The notes below the pieces were generated by a model. It was given only the letters and a program-made list of their open reading frames with translations. It made no database searches and was not told the origin of the DNA. This document shows, piece after piece, positions 52,175 to 60,797 of a stretch of DNA of 64,000 nucleotides. The stretch is from the NCBI GenBank assembly GCA_023437225.1, contig JAEZGS010000011.1, positions 248,001 through 312,000 of the forward strand, in the 5' to 3' direction. This DNA is from Bacteroidota bacterium (lineage in GTDB: Bacteria > Bacteroidota > Bacteroidia > Chitinophagales > Chitinophagaceae). Positions within the stretch are counted from its first letter, which is position 1; every line of letters begins with the position of its first letter. A program made the translations under genes and the position numbers.

Positions 52175-53696
52175 CGGTTCGGGTTCTGCCGGTAACTTTT
52201 TCCGCGAGCTGCATGATGTACACCCCTCCAATCAAACTGCCGGAGTTTATAGTGATCAGATTGATCCCGCGTTGCATAGCTGTATTCTTCTGCAGCACTA
52301 CTTTGCCTAATGGATCAATGATGCGTATGATTGTGGGTGTCTGTATCGAAGAATAGGCCTCTGTCTGAATATTGCCGTTCTTATTGGTGTAAACCCGGAA
52401 GCTCTCCCTGTTGTCAATTCCTCCGATACCCAAACGTAACACTGCGGATTGATGCCGCTCGCCGGCAATGTCTGTAACAATGATCCTGTACGCGTTTCCG
52501 GTCGACGCTTCAGCATCGCTGTATATGCCCTGATAAAGATTGGCAAACGAAGTCGTCTGATATAAATTTTCAAATGGTCCACCATTCTTACTTACCTGCA
52601 GCTGAAGCTTACTGAACGAGAGTTCGGAATTGAGTTCCCAATGCAATGTTGATGCACTGCCATTTCGCGAAAGTCTGAAAGAGCGAATGGGTACAGATAG
52701 CAATGCTGAATTACAGTCCAGGATGTTGAAGTCAAGAGCTTGCAGATCGCATCCGTTATTTGTCTCAACAACTACACGGTATACTCCGGACTCAAGTTCT
52801 CCCAATTCGATGTTGGGCGAAGTTGTATCAGTTGCATATACGTAATGATCTGCATTATCAAAAGTCCCACTGCTGTCAGTGTCTCTCGCAAGAAGATAAC
52901 GCATAGGGAAGACCTGCGAATAATTCGCTTCAAGTATATGAACCACTGCATAGCCTTTCACTTCGCAACTCAAAGGCTGCACTACTGAAAGGCCTGCTGT
53001 GAACAATGGCACATTTCCCGGTGTATTGTTTTTATCACCTGCACTTTGATGAGGATCTTTTAGCCACCCGCAGCCACCGTCAATTCGTCTCGAATAACTG
53101 TTATTACGACCCTGCGCTTCACCTATGATCTCGTATCGAACGTTCATGTCATCCAGGTCGAAAGTCCACGGCGTACATCCAGGAACAGCCGCAGTTGTTA
53201 TTGTTGACGAAGGTTCCGGATTACGTGCAATCGCATCTACGATCTCGCGATTGGCGTTGAATAAAACGAGTTGCTCACCTGCTCCGCCGCCATCACTCAT
53301 AAAGCCATCGCCCGTGGTTGGTATGGGAGCACTGGTAATACCGCCCCGATTCCAGTTGAGGTCCGCAGTTATAGTTCTTGCCAGGTTGGCACATCCCATC
53401 ATAATGACTTCGCGCCCTGCGAGCACGTAATGATCGCCAGGCATTAACACAGTAGGTGAGGGAATGGTAATGGCGTAGTCGCCGTCGGTGATCACCCAGC
53501 AACCAATGTCCACGGGACCTGGTCCGAAATTCAAAAGTTCTACAAACTCTGCAGTGGTGCCACATGAAGTGCCGGGCCAGGCAAGATATTCATTGATAAG
53601 TACACGTCCCTGCGCCTGCACAGAGGGGGAGATTAAGAGAAATGCTGCTACTACGGGCAACTGCGCGAGATAACGCAGAAGCTTTCTGGCTTTCAT
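52149..53696 (-). CDS. T9SS-exported lamin-tail-domain protein
   Basis: A 515-residue secreted protein. Signal peptide from ATG 53696 (RYLAQLPVVAAFLLISPSVQA|Q), lamin-tail domain at about 25-190 (RVLINEYLAWPG, AEFVELLNFGPGPVDIGCWVITD, PGDHYVLAG), a middle sheet-rich region with SG-repeats, and a type A T9SS sorting domain at the C-terminus (QTPTIIRIIDPLGKVVLQKN, GGVYIMQL, RTVKFYYNRY). Lamin-tail domains in bacteria are found on secreted adhesins and nucleases; no catalytic domain is seen here, so a surface-adhesion or scaffold role is likelier. The longer start at 53723 would interrupt the signal. Confidence 0.9.
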   Translation of the reverse strand: MKARKLLRYLAQLPVVAAFLLISPSVQAQGRVLINEYLAWPGTSCGTTAEFVELLNFGPGPVDIGCWVITDGDYAITIPSPTVLMPGDHYVLAGREVIMMGCANLARTITADLNWNRGGITSAPIPTTGDGFMSDGGGAGEQLVLFNANREIVDAIARNPEPSSTITTAAVPGCTPWTFDLDDMNVRYEIIGEAQGRNNSYSRRIDGGCGWLKDPHQSAGDKNNTPGNVPLFTAGLSVVQPLSCEVKGYAVVHILEANYSQVFPMRYLLARDTDSSGTFDNADHYVYATDTTSPNIELGELESGVYRVVVETNNGCDLQALDFNILDCNSALLSVPIRSFRLSRNGSASTLHWELNSELSFSKLQLQVSKNGGPFENLYQTTSFANLYQGIYSDAEASTGNAYRIIVTDIAGERHQSAVLRLGIGGIDNRESFRVYTNKNGNIQTEAYSSIQTPTIIRIIDPLGKVVLQKNTAMQRGINLITINSGSLIGGVYIMQLAEKVTGRTRTVKFYYNRY

Positions 53697-53734
53697 CACG
53701 GTATAGGATTTGGTCTCAAACAATCGGACAGTAA

Positions 53735-54637
53735 CTACTCAATTATTGCAAAGGCTTTTTCCTTCACGTAAGGTCCGCCTGGATAGCGGGCACTGTAATC
53801 AAGGTTGAGCCAGTATTGTCCGTTTGTTTCATGAAAATAAATATTTCCGGCAACTTCCTTTCCAAACAACTCCTGGATGGCAAGTTGAACTTTCTCAAAT
53901 TCTTGTTTATCGCCACAGTAAAGCTCCGGATATATATGTCCTTCGGTGAGGATCATCCTACATTTTGCTCCGATTGCCCGAAGAGCTGATACCATCAGGA
54001 TGGTGTGATCATCACAATCACCGCCTAATCCGTTTTGGATGGTTTCCTGAGGTGTGGCGAAATATTCGTCCCGCTGACTATCGGGAACATATTTCCAATT
54101 ATTGTTGATATGCTTGAATAACGAAAAGATGCGGACGGTTGCACCATACTTCTGATGATACTGATCGAAATTCCTGATGGAATTTAAAACGGCGAAGTTT
54201 CGCAATACAGAATCTTTGTGGTCCACCCTTGCGCGGATCGATTTTACTGTTCTTTCAAGTGGCCCATCAAAAATAGAGGGAGTGATCTGAAGATCGCGCT
54301 GCTTATCCTGCTTATTGTCCCAGTTCTTTTTGACCATCGCGCCGTAGTCGTTCAGCATACTACCAAAGCCGTAGCCTGTGCTGAACTCATTGTACACCAC
54401 AAGTCCGATAAAGAAGATCATCGCCGGCAGGAGGAGAAATTGAAACACACGAAGTACCAGGTAGATGACCACCGCAGAAAGAAGGATGGACACTATCAGG
54501 TCAATGTTTACAGTGCCGATCATAATCGGCGGAATAAGTTGATTCAATAAGGGTGCAAGCGGAAGCAGAGTTAATACACCTGTCAACGCCAACAAAACTT
54601 TTCGCACCTGGTGATATAGTGGTTCGGGGATATTCAT
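53735..54637 (-). CDS. Membrane protein with transglutaminase-like domain
   Basis: A 300-residue protein with two or three N-terminal transmembrane segments (LLALTGVLTLLPLAPLL, LIVSILLSAVVIYLVL and FQFLLLPAMIFFIGLVVY) followed by a soluble domain that contains the transglutaminase core: GGDCDDHTILMVSALRAIGAKCRM (catalytic Cys), then GHIYPELY (His) and the Asp in WLNLDYSAR. Cys-His-Asp order is complete. It could be a protease or transglutaminase acting on envelope proteins. It is upstream of the T9SS protein gene on the same strand, separated by 38 bases from that gene's ORF. Confidence 0.85.
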   Translation of the reverse strand: MNIPEPLYHQVRKVLLALTGVLTLLPLAPLLNQLIPPIMIGTVNIDLIVSILLSAVVIYLVLRVFQFLLLPAMIFFIGLVVYNEFSTGYGFGSMLNDYGAMVKKNWDNKQDKQRDLQITPSIFDGPLERTVKSIRARVDHKDSVLRNFAVLNSIRNFDQYHQKYGATVRIFSLFKHINNNWKYVPDSQRDEYFATPQETIQNGLGGDCDDHTILMVSALRAIGAKCRMILTEGHIYPELYCGDKQEFEKVQLAIQELFGKEVAGNIYFHETNGQYWLNLDYSARYPGGPYVKEKAFAIIE

Positions 54638-54700
54638 GAGCTAACACCTTGACAAACGAAAGTTCGGTACGAATGGTATCAATAAGAATGTTAAATGAAA

Positions 54701-54785
54701 CAGGAAATGAAAAATGCAACAAAATCCGCATGGTCATTAAGGGTAAACCCTGATTGGCCTTTCTTCTGTTGCACCTCATTTCCTG
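54701..54785. repeat. Nested inverted repeat
   Basis: CAGGAAATGA (54701-54710) and TCATTTCCTG (54776-54785) are exact complements. A second pair, TGCAAC (54715-54720) with GTTGCA (54768-54773), lies just inside, and AGGGT/ACCCT (around 54740-54751) forms an inner hairpin. Together they form a roughly 85-base structure between the 87-residue protein gene and the transglutaminase gene, both minus. After the left arm, minus-strand sequence is T-rich, so it might end transcription of the small gene. Confidence 0.6.
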
Positions 54786-54798
54786 CCAGGTGGAGCTT

Positions 54799-55062
54799 CT
54801 ATTCCTCTCCGTCTTCGTAATTATAAGCGTCCTTGTTATAAATGGCTTCCCATTCCTTTACAGAATCGTCGCTCACCAACTCTATGATGTCGAAAATGGT
54901 ATCGGTTTTCTTTTTCCACTCCATTGTCTCTTCATCACCGAATTTTGACACATATAAACAATAATCAGTCACCACTCCAATCTGAATCAGACTAATCGGT
55001 GAATCTTCTTTTTCCTGGATGAGATAGTAACAACCCGGTTCCAACAGCGCATAAGAATACAT
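54799..55062 (-). CDS. Small acidic hypothetical protein
   Basis: An 87-residue acidic protein without signal or membrane segment: YALLEPGCYYLIQEKEDSPISLIQIGVVTD, then CLYVSKFGDEETMEWKKKTD and a charged tail ending NYEDGEE. Good codon use and a hydrophobic beta-strand pattern argue for a real gene. No family is recognised. It may be cotranscribed with the transglutaminase-like gene if the nested hairpin downstream does not stop transcription. Confidence 0.68.
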   Translation of the reverse strand: MYSYALLEPGCYYLIQEKEDSPISLIQIGVVTDYCLYVSKFGDEETMEWKKKTDTIFDIIELVSDDSVKEWEAIYNKDAYNYEDGEE

Positions 55063-55497
55063 ACTTCCTTCATTTTTTGTTACGAACTAAAACTTATTTC
55101 CAGAATTAATGGGTCAGCGAAGTAATGGGCTAGCAGTCGGATCATCTATGCGATCGAGCCAAAAATAGAACTTTTTACCTAGGCAGATACCTGAAATTTT
55201 GCCATGAAACTGCTGTTTTATCGCGTGGCCTTCACGGTGAATAAACGAATACCAGCAGGCATGTTACCACAAATTAATGAGCTCCAGCACATATTACTAT
55301 CAATGTTTATGTATAAAACTTTTCATCATCATTAGTCGGCTTGAAACTGCTGTTTGTGAAAAACGCACTAATTAACTATTTGTCAGTCGCCACAAGGATG
55401 TACTCATTTTATCAACAGGGGCCCAATGGCGGCCAATGTCTTTCGGTCGTTTCATTATATTTGCCCGATTTGGAAATAAGTGAAGGAGACAAACCCT
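55063..55497. other. 435-base gap upstream of parE
   Basis: No full gene. It holds a 14-base direct repeat TGAAACTGCTGTTT at 55205-55218 and 55342-55355, a minus-strand frame ending at about 55211 (NMPAGIRLFTVKATR then stop) that resembles the last strand of a T9SS sorting domain, and a -7 element for parE at 55456. A 43-codon plus-strand frame beginning at 55204 is not supported by other evidence. Confidence 0.55.
55456..55463 (+). promoter_or_regulatory. -7 element upstream of parE
   Basis: TATATTTG matches TAnnTTTG exactly; predicted start near 55470, 28 bases before the ATG at 55498. No clear TTG partner is seen at the expected distance. The leader contains AAGGAG at 55483-55488, a rare visible ribosome site in this window, which supports ATG 55498. 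Confidence 0.5.
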
Positions 55498-57393
55498 ATG
55501 GCCGAAAAACAACTGTTTGATTATACGGAAGAAAGCATCCGGTCGCTCGACTGGCGGGAGCACATCCGCCTGCGCCCCGGTATGTATATTGGAAAGCTTG
55601 GCGATGGATCAAGCCCGGACGATGGCATCTATGTGTTGATTAAAGAAGTTTTGGACAACTGTATCGACGAGCATACCATGGGATATGGCAAGCACATTGA
55701 GATCACAATGGACGCTACCACTGTAACCATTCGAGACTATGGCCGTGGTATTCCTCTCGGAAAAGTGGTGGATGTTGTCAGCAAGATCAATACAGGTGCC
55801 AAATACGACAGTAAGGCCTTTCAAAAAAGTGTTGGCTTGAATGGCGTAGGTACCAAAGCGGTTAATGCATTGAGTAACTACTTCAAAGTGCAGTCGATTC
55901 GCGACGGTAAACAAAAGGTTGCTGAATTTCAGCGCGGTGTTCTTATTAAGGAACATAAAGAGGCATCAAGCACGGAACAAAACGGCACCCTGGTCACATT
56001 CATTCCAGACGATTCCATCTTTAAGAACTTCAAATTCGTCCAGGAATACCTGGACAACCTCTTGTGGAATTTCTGTTATCTCAATGCAGGTCTGGTCATC
56101 AGCCTAAATGGTAAACGTTATGTGTCAAGAAACGGCCTGCTGGATCTGCTGCAACGGAAAACCAATTCAGATGAAATTCGATATCCCATCATCCACCTGC
56201 GGGGAGAAGATATAGAAGTAGCCATCACACACGAGAATCAATACGGGGAGGAATATTATTCGTTCGTAAACGGACAATATACAACGCAGGGCGGCACACA
56301 CCTGGCGGCATTCAGGGAAGCATTTGTGAGGACGATTCGCGAATTTTTCAAGAAAGATTACGAAGCTACCGATGTGCGCGGAAGCATTTGCGCAGCAATA
56401 TCAGTACGTGTTCAGGAACCTGTATTTGAATCGCAAACAAAAACGAAACTTGGATCGCAGACAGTATATGAAGGTGGGCCGAGTATGCGAAACTTCATTG
56501 GCGATTTCCTTGCAAAGGAGCTCGACAATTTCCTTCACCGGAATCCGACCGTTGCCGATGCCTTGAAGCGCCGCATTGAACAAAATGAACGTGAACGAAA
56601 AGAACTTGCAGGAATTAAAAAGCTTGCAAACGAACGTGCGAAGAAAGCAAACCTTCACAATAAGAAATTGCGTGATTGCCGTTATCATCTCAACGATGAA
56701 CCAACTGGTAAGGACAAGGTAACGATACTGGAAAAGCAGAAAGAAAGTACCATCTTCATTACTGAAGGTGATTCAGCAAGTGGTTCCATTACGAAGGCTA
56801 GAAATGTTGAAACGCAGGCGGTATTTAGCCTTCGCGGTAAACCACTGAACTGTTTTGGACTTACGAAAAAAGTGGTGTACGAAAATGAGGAGTTCAATCT
56901 TTTGCAGCATGCATTGAACATCGAAGAGTCCTATGAGGATCTGCGCTACAACAATATTGTGATCGCAACCGATGCTGATGTTGACGGAATGCACATACGG
57001 TTGTTGCTGATGACGTTCTTCCTGCAATTCTTCCCGGACCTTGTAAAGAATCAGCATGTTTACATACTGGAGACTCCGTTATTCCGTGTGCGAAATAAAC
57101 AACAGACGATCTATTGCTATGATGATAAGGAAAGGCAGGCCGCGATTAAAAAATTAGGCAGTAAGCCAGAGATCACGCGCTTTAAGGGTTTAGGCGAAAT
57201 ATCGCCCGATGAGTTTCAGCAGTTCATCGGCGTTGATATGCGTAAAAGTCCGGTAATCATTGAGCAGGGCGAACATGTGCAACAGATACTCGAATATTAT
57301 ATGGGAAAGAATACACCCGACAGGCAGGAGTTTATTATTGATAACCTGAAAGTGGAAGTGGATCTGCCTGAATTGATTGCTGAAGTTAATTAA
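55498..57393 (+). CDS. parE: DNA topoisomerase IV subunit B
   Basis: A 631-residue type IIA topoisomerase B subunit. GHKL ATPase motifs are VLDNCIDEHTMG, DYGRGIP and GLNGVGTKAVNALS. The transducer domain has QTKTKLGS, and the Toprim domain has FITEGDSASGS (EGDSA) and IATDADVDGMHIR (two metal-binding Asp). ATG 55498 is chosen, with AAGGAG 10 bases upstream. With ParC (58252-60762) it unlinks replicated chromosomes. Between the two subunits lies a DUF1835 gene; spacing of 13 and 14 bases shows that all three genes form one operon. The lack of gyrase-specific GyrB inserts supports the topo IV call. Confidence 0.95.
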   Translation: MAEKQLFDYTEESIRSLDWREHIRLRPGMYIGKLGDGSSPDDGIYVLIKEVLDNCIDEHTMGYGKHIEITMDATTVTIRDYGRGIPLGKVVDVVSKINTGAKYDSKAFQKSVGLNGVGTKAVNALSNYFKVQSIRDGKQKVAEFQRGVLIKEHKEASSTEQNGTLVTFIPDDSIFKNFKFVQEYLDNLLWNFCYLNAGLVISLNGKRYVSRNGLLDLLQRKTNSDEIRYPIIHLRGEDIEVAITHENQYGEEYYSFVNGQYTTQGGTHLAAFREAFVRTIREFFKKDYEATDVRGSICAAISVRVQEPVFESQTKTKLGSQTVYEGGPSMRNFIGDFLAKELDNFLHRNPTVADALKRRIEQNERERKELAGIKKLANERAKKANLHNKKLRDCRYHLNDEPTGKDKVTILEKQKESTIFITEGDSASGSITKARNVETQAVFSLRGKPLNCFGLTKKVVYENEEFNLLQHALNIEESYEDLRYNNIVIATDADVDGMHIRLLLMTFFLQFFPDLVKNQHVYILETPLFRVRNKQQTIYCYDDKERQAAIKKLGSKPEITRFKGLGEISPDEFQQFIGVDMRKSPVIIEQGEHVQQILEYYMGKNTPDRQEFIIDNLKVEVDLPELIAEVN

Positions 57394-57406
57394 CAATAAA
57401 CCGACT

Positions 57407-58237
57407 ATGATCCATATAGTTTTCAATGAAGCAGATGTAGATGTGCTTCAGAAAGCAATTGAATTAGATGAATCGATGACAGGGGAAGTAGTGCAGATCA
57501 AGGATGATTATGCAGTAGGCCCTCTTCGAAATATATACCTTGGTGAGGGAATTGAAGCAAGGCGTCAATGGTGGCGCGAAGTGCTGGAAGGAGGTGATTA
57601 TGACGGCAAAGCTGATACGGATGAAGTAGATGATTATAAAACTGCGGCATCACTGGTTGGAACCATGCGCCGGAATCCCGACGAGATCATCTGGATGTGG
57701 GTTGCACAAAACAAACATGATGTAAGCGGTTATTACTGGCTGTTGCATTTCATGAAAGAATTCCAGGGCCGTGTTTATATTTTGTATCTCAACAACCTTC
57801 CGTTCATCAATGAAAAAGGGTTGATATTTTATCCAACCTGGTTGCATACAATTCAACCGAAGGAATTTCTCAAAGCAAAGAAACTGGCTCGTCCGATCAC
57901 CCTAAGTGAATTTGAAGTGGACCCGGATGAATGGACGCGTTTATGCAATGAAGACAAAGGTGTCCGGCTTCTGGAGGGAGGTAAGAAACTCGTGCAGGAA
58001 GACTATGATTTTTATGATACCGAAATAAAGAAATACATCACAGGTGACTGGCAGAAAGCAAGCCGTGTGATACAGCAGGTATTGAACAAAAGTACGCATA
58101 CTACCGGAGACGCTTATCTACTATGGCGGATGAAAATGATGATTGGATCTGGTAGTTTCGATGTGCAGGGAAATATGAAGGGGATGAAAGACTTTGAGGT
58201 AAAAACAATGGCATTACAGGACCAGCAGATTCAATAG
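57407..58237 (+). CDS. DUF1835-domain protein between topoisomerase IV genes
   Basis: A 276-residue cytoplasmic protein from ATG 57407 (the earlier start at 57377 overlaps parE). The N-terminal 130 residues match DUF1835: HIVFNEADVDVLQKA, IKDDYAVGPLRNI and RRQWWREVLEG. The rest is helical, with NKHDVSGYYWLLHFMKEFQGRVYILYLNNLPF in the middle and a helical C-terminus ending with short repeats (YLLWRMKMMIGSG). The function of DUF1835 is not known. Its fixed place inside the topoisomerase IV operon suggests that it modulates or partners the enzyme, though simple cotranscription is possible. Confidence 0.85.
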   Translation: MIHIVFNEADVDVLQKAIELDESMTGEVVQIKDDYAVGPLRNIYLGEGIEARRQWWREVLEGGDYDGKADTDEVDDYKTAASLVGTMRRNPDEIIWMWVAQNKHDVSGYYWLLHFMKEFQGRVYILYLNNLPFINEKGLIFYPTWLHTIQPKEFLKAKKLARPITLSEFEVDPDEWTRLCNEDKGVRLLEGGKKLVQEDYDFYDTEIKKYITGDWQKASRVIQQVLNKSTHTTGDAYLLWRMKMMIGSGSFDVQGNMKGMKDFEVKTMALQDQQIQ

Positions 58238-58251
58238 AGAAATGAAGACCT

Positions 58252-60762
58252 ATGAGCGCTAAAGAGAAAGAAGTATTTATAAATAACGACAGTGGAGTTA
58301 ACGGGCAATATAAGACCTGGTTTCTCGACTATGCTTCCTATGTAATATTGGAACGTGCTGTTCCGGCAGTTGAAGATGGCCTCAAGCCTGTACAACGGAG
58401 GATATTGCACGCTATGAATGAAATGGATGATGGGCGTTTCAACAAAGTTGCGAACATCATTGGTCAGAGTATGCAGTATCATCCACATGGTGATCAAAGT
58501 ATTGGAGCTGCAATAGTGAATCTTGGACAAAAAGACTTGCTTATTGAAACCCAGGGAAACTGGGGTGATGTTCGAACTGGCGATGATGCTGCGGCTGCGC
58601 GATACATCGAAGCAAGATTGTCGAAGTTTGCATTAGAGGTTGCTTTTAACGCAAAGACAACCGAATGGCAATTGAGTTATGATGGCCGGAAGAATGAGCC
58701 GGTCACCCTGCCAATGAAATTTCCATTACTGCTTGCACAGGGCGCAGAAGGTATTGCTGTTGGTCTTGCAACGAAAATATTACCGCATAATTTCTGCGAG
58801 TTGATAGAAGCTTCGATCAAACATTTGCGTGGAAGAAAATTTGAGTTGTTCCCGGATTTCCAGACCTATGGAATGATCGATGTGAGTCATTACAACGAGG
58901 GTAAGCGTGGCGGGAAAGTGCGTGTTAGAGCACATATCGAAGAAGTAGACAAAAAAACACTGATCATTCGGGATGTACCTTTTGGTGTGACTACCGCGCA
59001 ATTGATGGAATCGATTGTAAAAGCCAATGACCAGGGAAAAATCAAGATAAAGAAGGTCACTGATAACACTGCCGCAGACGTTGAGATACAGGTAGATCTG
59101 GCGCCAGGCATTTCTCCCGACATTACCATTGATGCATTGTATGCATTCACTGATTGTGAGGTTAGTATTTCGCCAAACTGTTGCGTCATCATTGATCAGA
59201 AGCCGAAGTTTCTCAGTGTCCATGAATTGTTGCGCACCAGCGTTGAGAATACTAAAGACCTGCTTCGCCGGGAGCTTGAAATAAGGCTGTCTGAATTGCA
59301 GGAGAAGTGGCACTATACGTCGCTTGAAAAGATCTTCTTTGAAGAAAAGATCTATAAAGAACTGGAAAAGAAACACGAAACCTGGGAAAAGGTGTTGGAT
59401 GCGATTGCAAAAGCATTTAACCCATTTAAGAAATTACTCAGGCGTGACATCACCCGGGAAGATGTTGTTAAGTTAACCGAGAAGCCCGTTCGCAGAATCT
59501 ATAAGCTCGACATCGATGAATTGAATGAGCAGATCCGCGGATTAGAAAAAGAAATAAAGCAGGTTAAATACGACCTTGAGCACCTTGTTGATTTTGCAGT
59601 CGCTTATTATGAAAATCTTTTGAAAAAATACGGCAAGGGCCGTGAGCGCAAGACCATCATCAGGTTGTTCGAGGCAATAGAAGCCAAACAGGTTGCTATT
59701 GCGAACGTTAAGTTGTATGTCAATCGTACCGATGGATTCATTGGCACATCGCTAAAGAAGGATGAATTTGTAGCTGATTGCTCGGATCTTGACGATGTAA
59801 TCGTTTTCACCAGGCAGGGGAAAATGAAAGTTATGCGGGTGGCGGAAAAAACATTCATCGGGAAAGATATCATTCACATTGCCATTTTCAGGAAGAACGA
59901 TGAGCGTACGACGTATAACATGATCTACGTTGATGGAAAATCTGGCGTGAGTTATGCTAAGAGATTCAATGTAACGGGAATTACGCGCGATAAAGAATAC
60001 GATCTTACAAAAGGCGAAGACAAGAGCAGGGTACACTATTTTACTGCAAATCCAAACGGTGAAGCAGAAGTGGTGAAAGTGATATTAAGTCCTAATTGCT
60101 CCGCACGAAATAAGGAACTGGATTTTTATTTTGAAGAGATCGATATAAAGGGCAGGAGCAGCCAGGGAAACCAGGTAACAAAGTATCCCATTAAATCGGT
60201 TAAGTTCAAAGATAAGGGCCGCTCTACGCTGAGTGGAGTAAAACTCTGGTTTGACGATAAGTTTGGACGATTGAATTCAGAAGAGAAAGGGACTTACCTG
60301 GGGAGTTTTGAAGCAGATGAAAGGTTGCTGGTGATTTACGATGACGGAACTTATGAGATCACCGACATCGAACTATCGCAGCGTTTCGATGCGGAGAAGA
60401 TGTTGACGATCGCAAAATTCAATCATGAAAAAGTGATCACAGCTGTTTATGTTGATGCAGATAAGTACCAGTTTAGCGTAAAACGATTCAGAATTGAAAC
60501 AACAACTTTACGTAGCAGGTTCATGTTTATCAAGGAAGGAGATGGCAACAGGCTTGAAGCGGTTACAACACACCAGGAGCCGATCGTGTTGATCAGATCC
60601 GGAAGAGGAGCACAGGCAAGGGAACAGAAGATCAAGATTGCGGGTTTTGTAGAGGTGATGGGCTGGAAAGCAGCGGGAAACAAGCTTGCGGATTTTGCAA
60701 AAAGCACCGAGATCGAGTGGGCGCACCGGGAGGAGAAAGATCTGCAGACGGAACTTTTTTAG
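58252..60762 (+). CDS. parC: DNA topoisomerase IV subunit A
   Basis: An 836-residue type IIA topoisomerase A subunit. The breakage-reunion domain has GLKPVQRRILHAM (43-55), YHPHGDQSI and catalytic Tyr118 in DDAAAARYIEARL. A coiled-coil tower follows (about 345-465, with FFEEKIYKELEKKHE), then a C-terminal beta-pinwheel of degenerate repeats (for example ILSPNCSARNKELDFYF, RSTLSGVKLWFDDKFGRL). The exact GyrA box QRRGGKG is absent, consistent with topo IV rather than gyrase. Seven-base repeat sequence directly follows its stop codon. Confidence 0.95.
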   Translation: MSAKEKEVFINNDSGVNGQYKTWFLDYASYVILERAVPAVEDGLKPVQRRILHAMNEMDDGRFNKVANIIGQSMQYHPHGDQSIGAAIVNLGQKDLLIETQGNWGDVRTGDDAAAARYIEARLSKFALEVAFNAKTTEWQLSYDGRKNEPVTLPMKFPLLLAQGAEGIAVGLATKILPHNFCELIEASIKHLRGRKFELFPDFQTYGMIDVSHYNEGKRGGKVRVRAHIEEVDKKTLIIRDVPFGVTTAQLMESIVKANDQGKIKIKKVTDNTAADVEIQVDLAPGISPDITIDALYAFTDCEVSISPNCCVIIDQKPKFLSVHELLRTSVENTKDLLRRELEIRLSELQEKWHYTSLEKIFFEEKIYKELEKKHETWEKVLDAIAKAFNPFKKLLRRDITREDVVKLTEKPVRRIYKLDIDELNEQIRGLEKEIKQVKYDLEHLVDFAVAYYENLLKKYGKGRERKTIIRLFEAIEAKQVAIANVKLYVNRTDGFIGTSLKKDEFVADCSDLDDVIVFTRQGKMKVMRVAEKTFIGKDIIHIAIFRKNDERTTYNMIYVDGKSGVSYAKRFNVTGITRDKEYDLTKGEDKSRVHYFTANPNGEAEVVKVILSPNCSARNKELDFYFEEIDIKGRSSQGNQVTKYPIKSVKFKDKGRSTLSGVKLWFDDKFGRLNSEEKGTYLGSFEADERLLVIYDDGTYEITDIELSQRFDAEKMLTIAKFNHEKVITAVYVDADKYQFSVKRFRIETTTLRSRFMFIKEGDGNRLEAVTTHQEPIVLIRSGRGAQAREQKIKIAGFVEVMGWKAAGNKLADFAKSTEIEWAHREEKDLQTELF

Positions 60763-60780
60763 AATGCGAAATGCGAATTG
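60762..60780. repeat. Seven-base repeat remnant after parC
   Basis: GAATGC, GAAATGC and GAATTG follow the last base of the parC stop. On the minus strand this reads CAATTCGCATTTCGCATTC, the same GCATTTC heptamer as the 12661-12715 array with the same flanking GAATT sequence. Confidence 0.65.
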
Positions 60781-60797
60781 ATCAATTTAAAACATTC

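Noticed and set aside
55204..55335. 43-codon plus-strand frame (MKLLFYRVAFTV...) upstream of parE
   Set aside because: No ribosome site, no promoter, and part of the same DNA reads more convincingly as a relic on the other strand.
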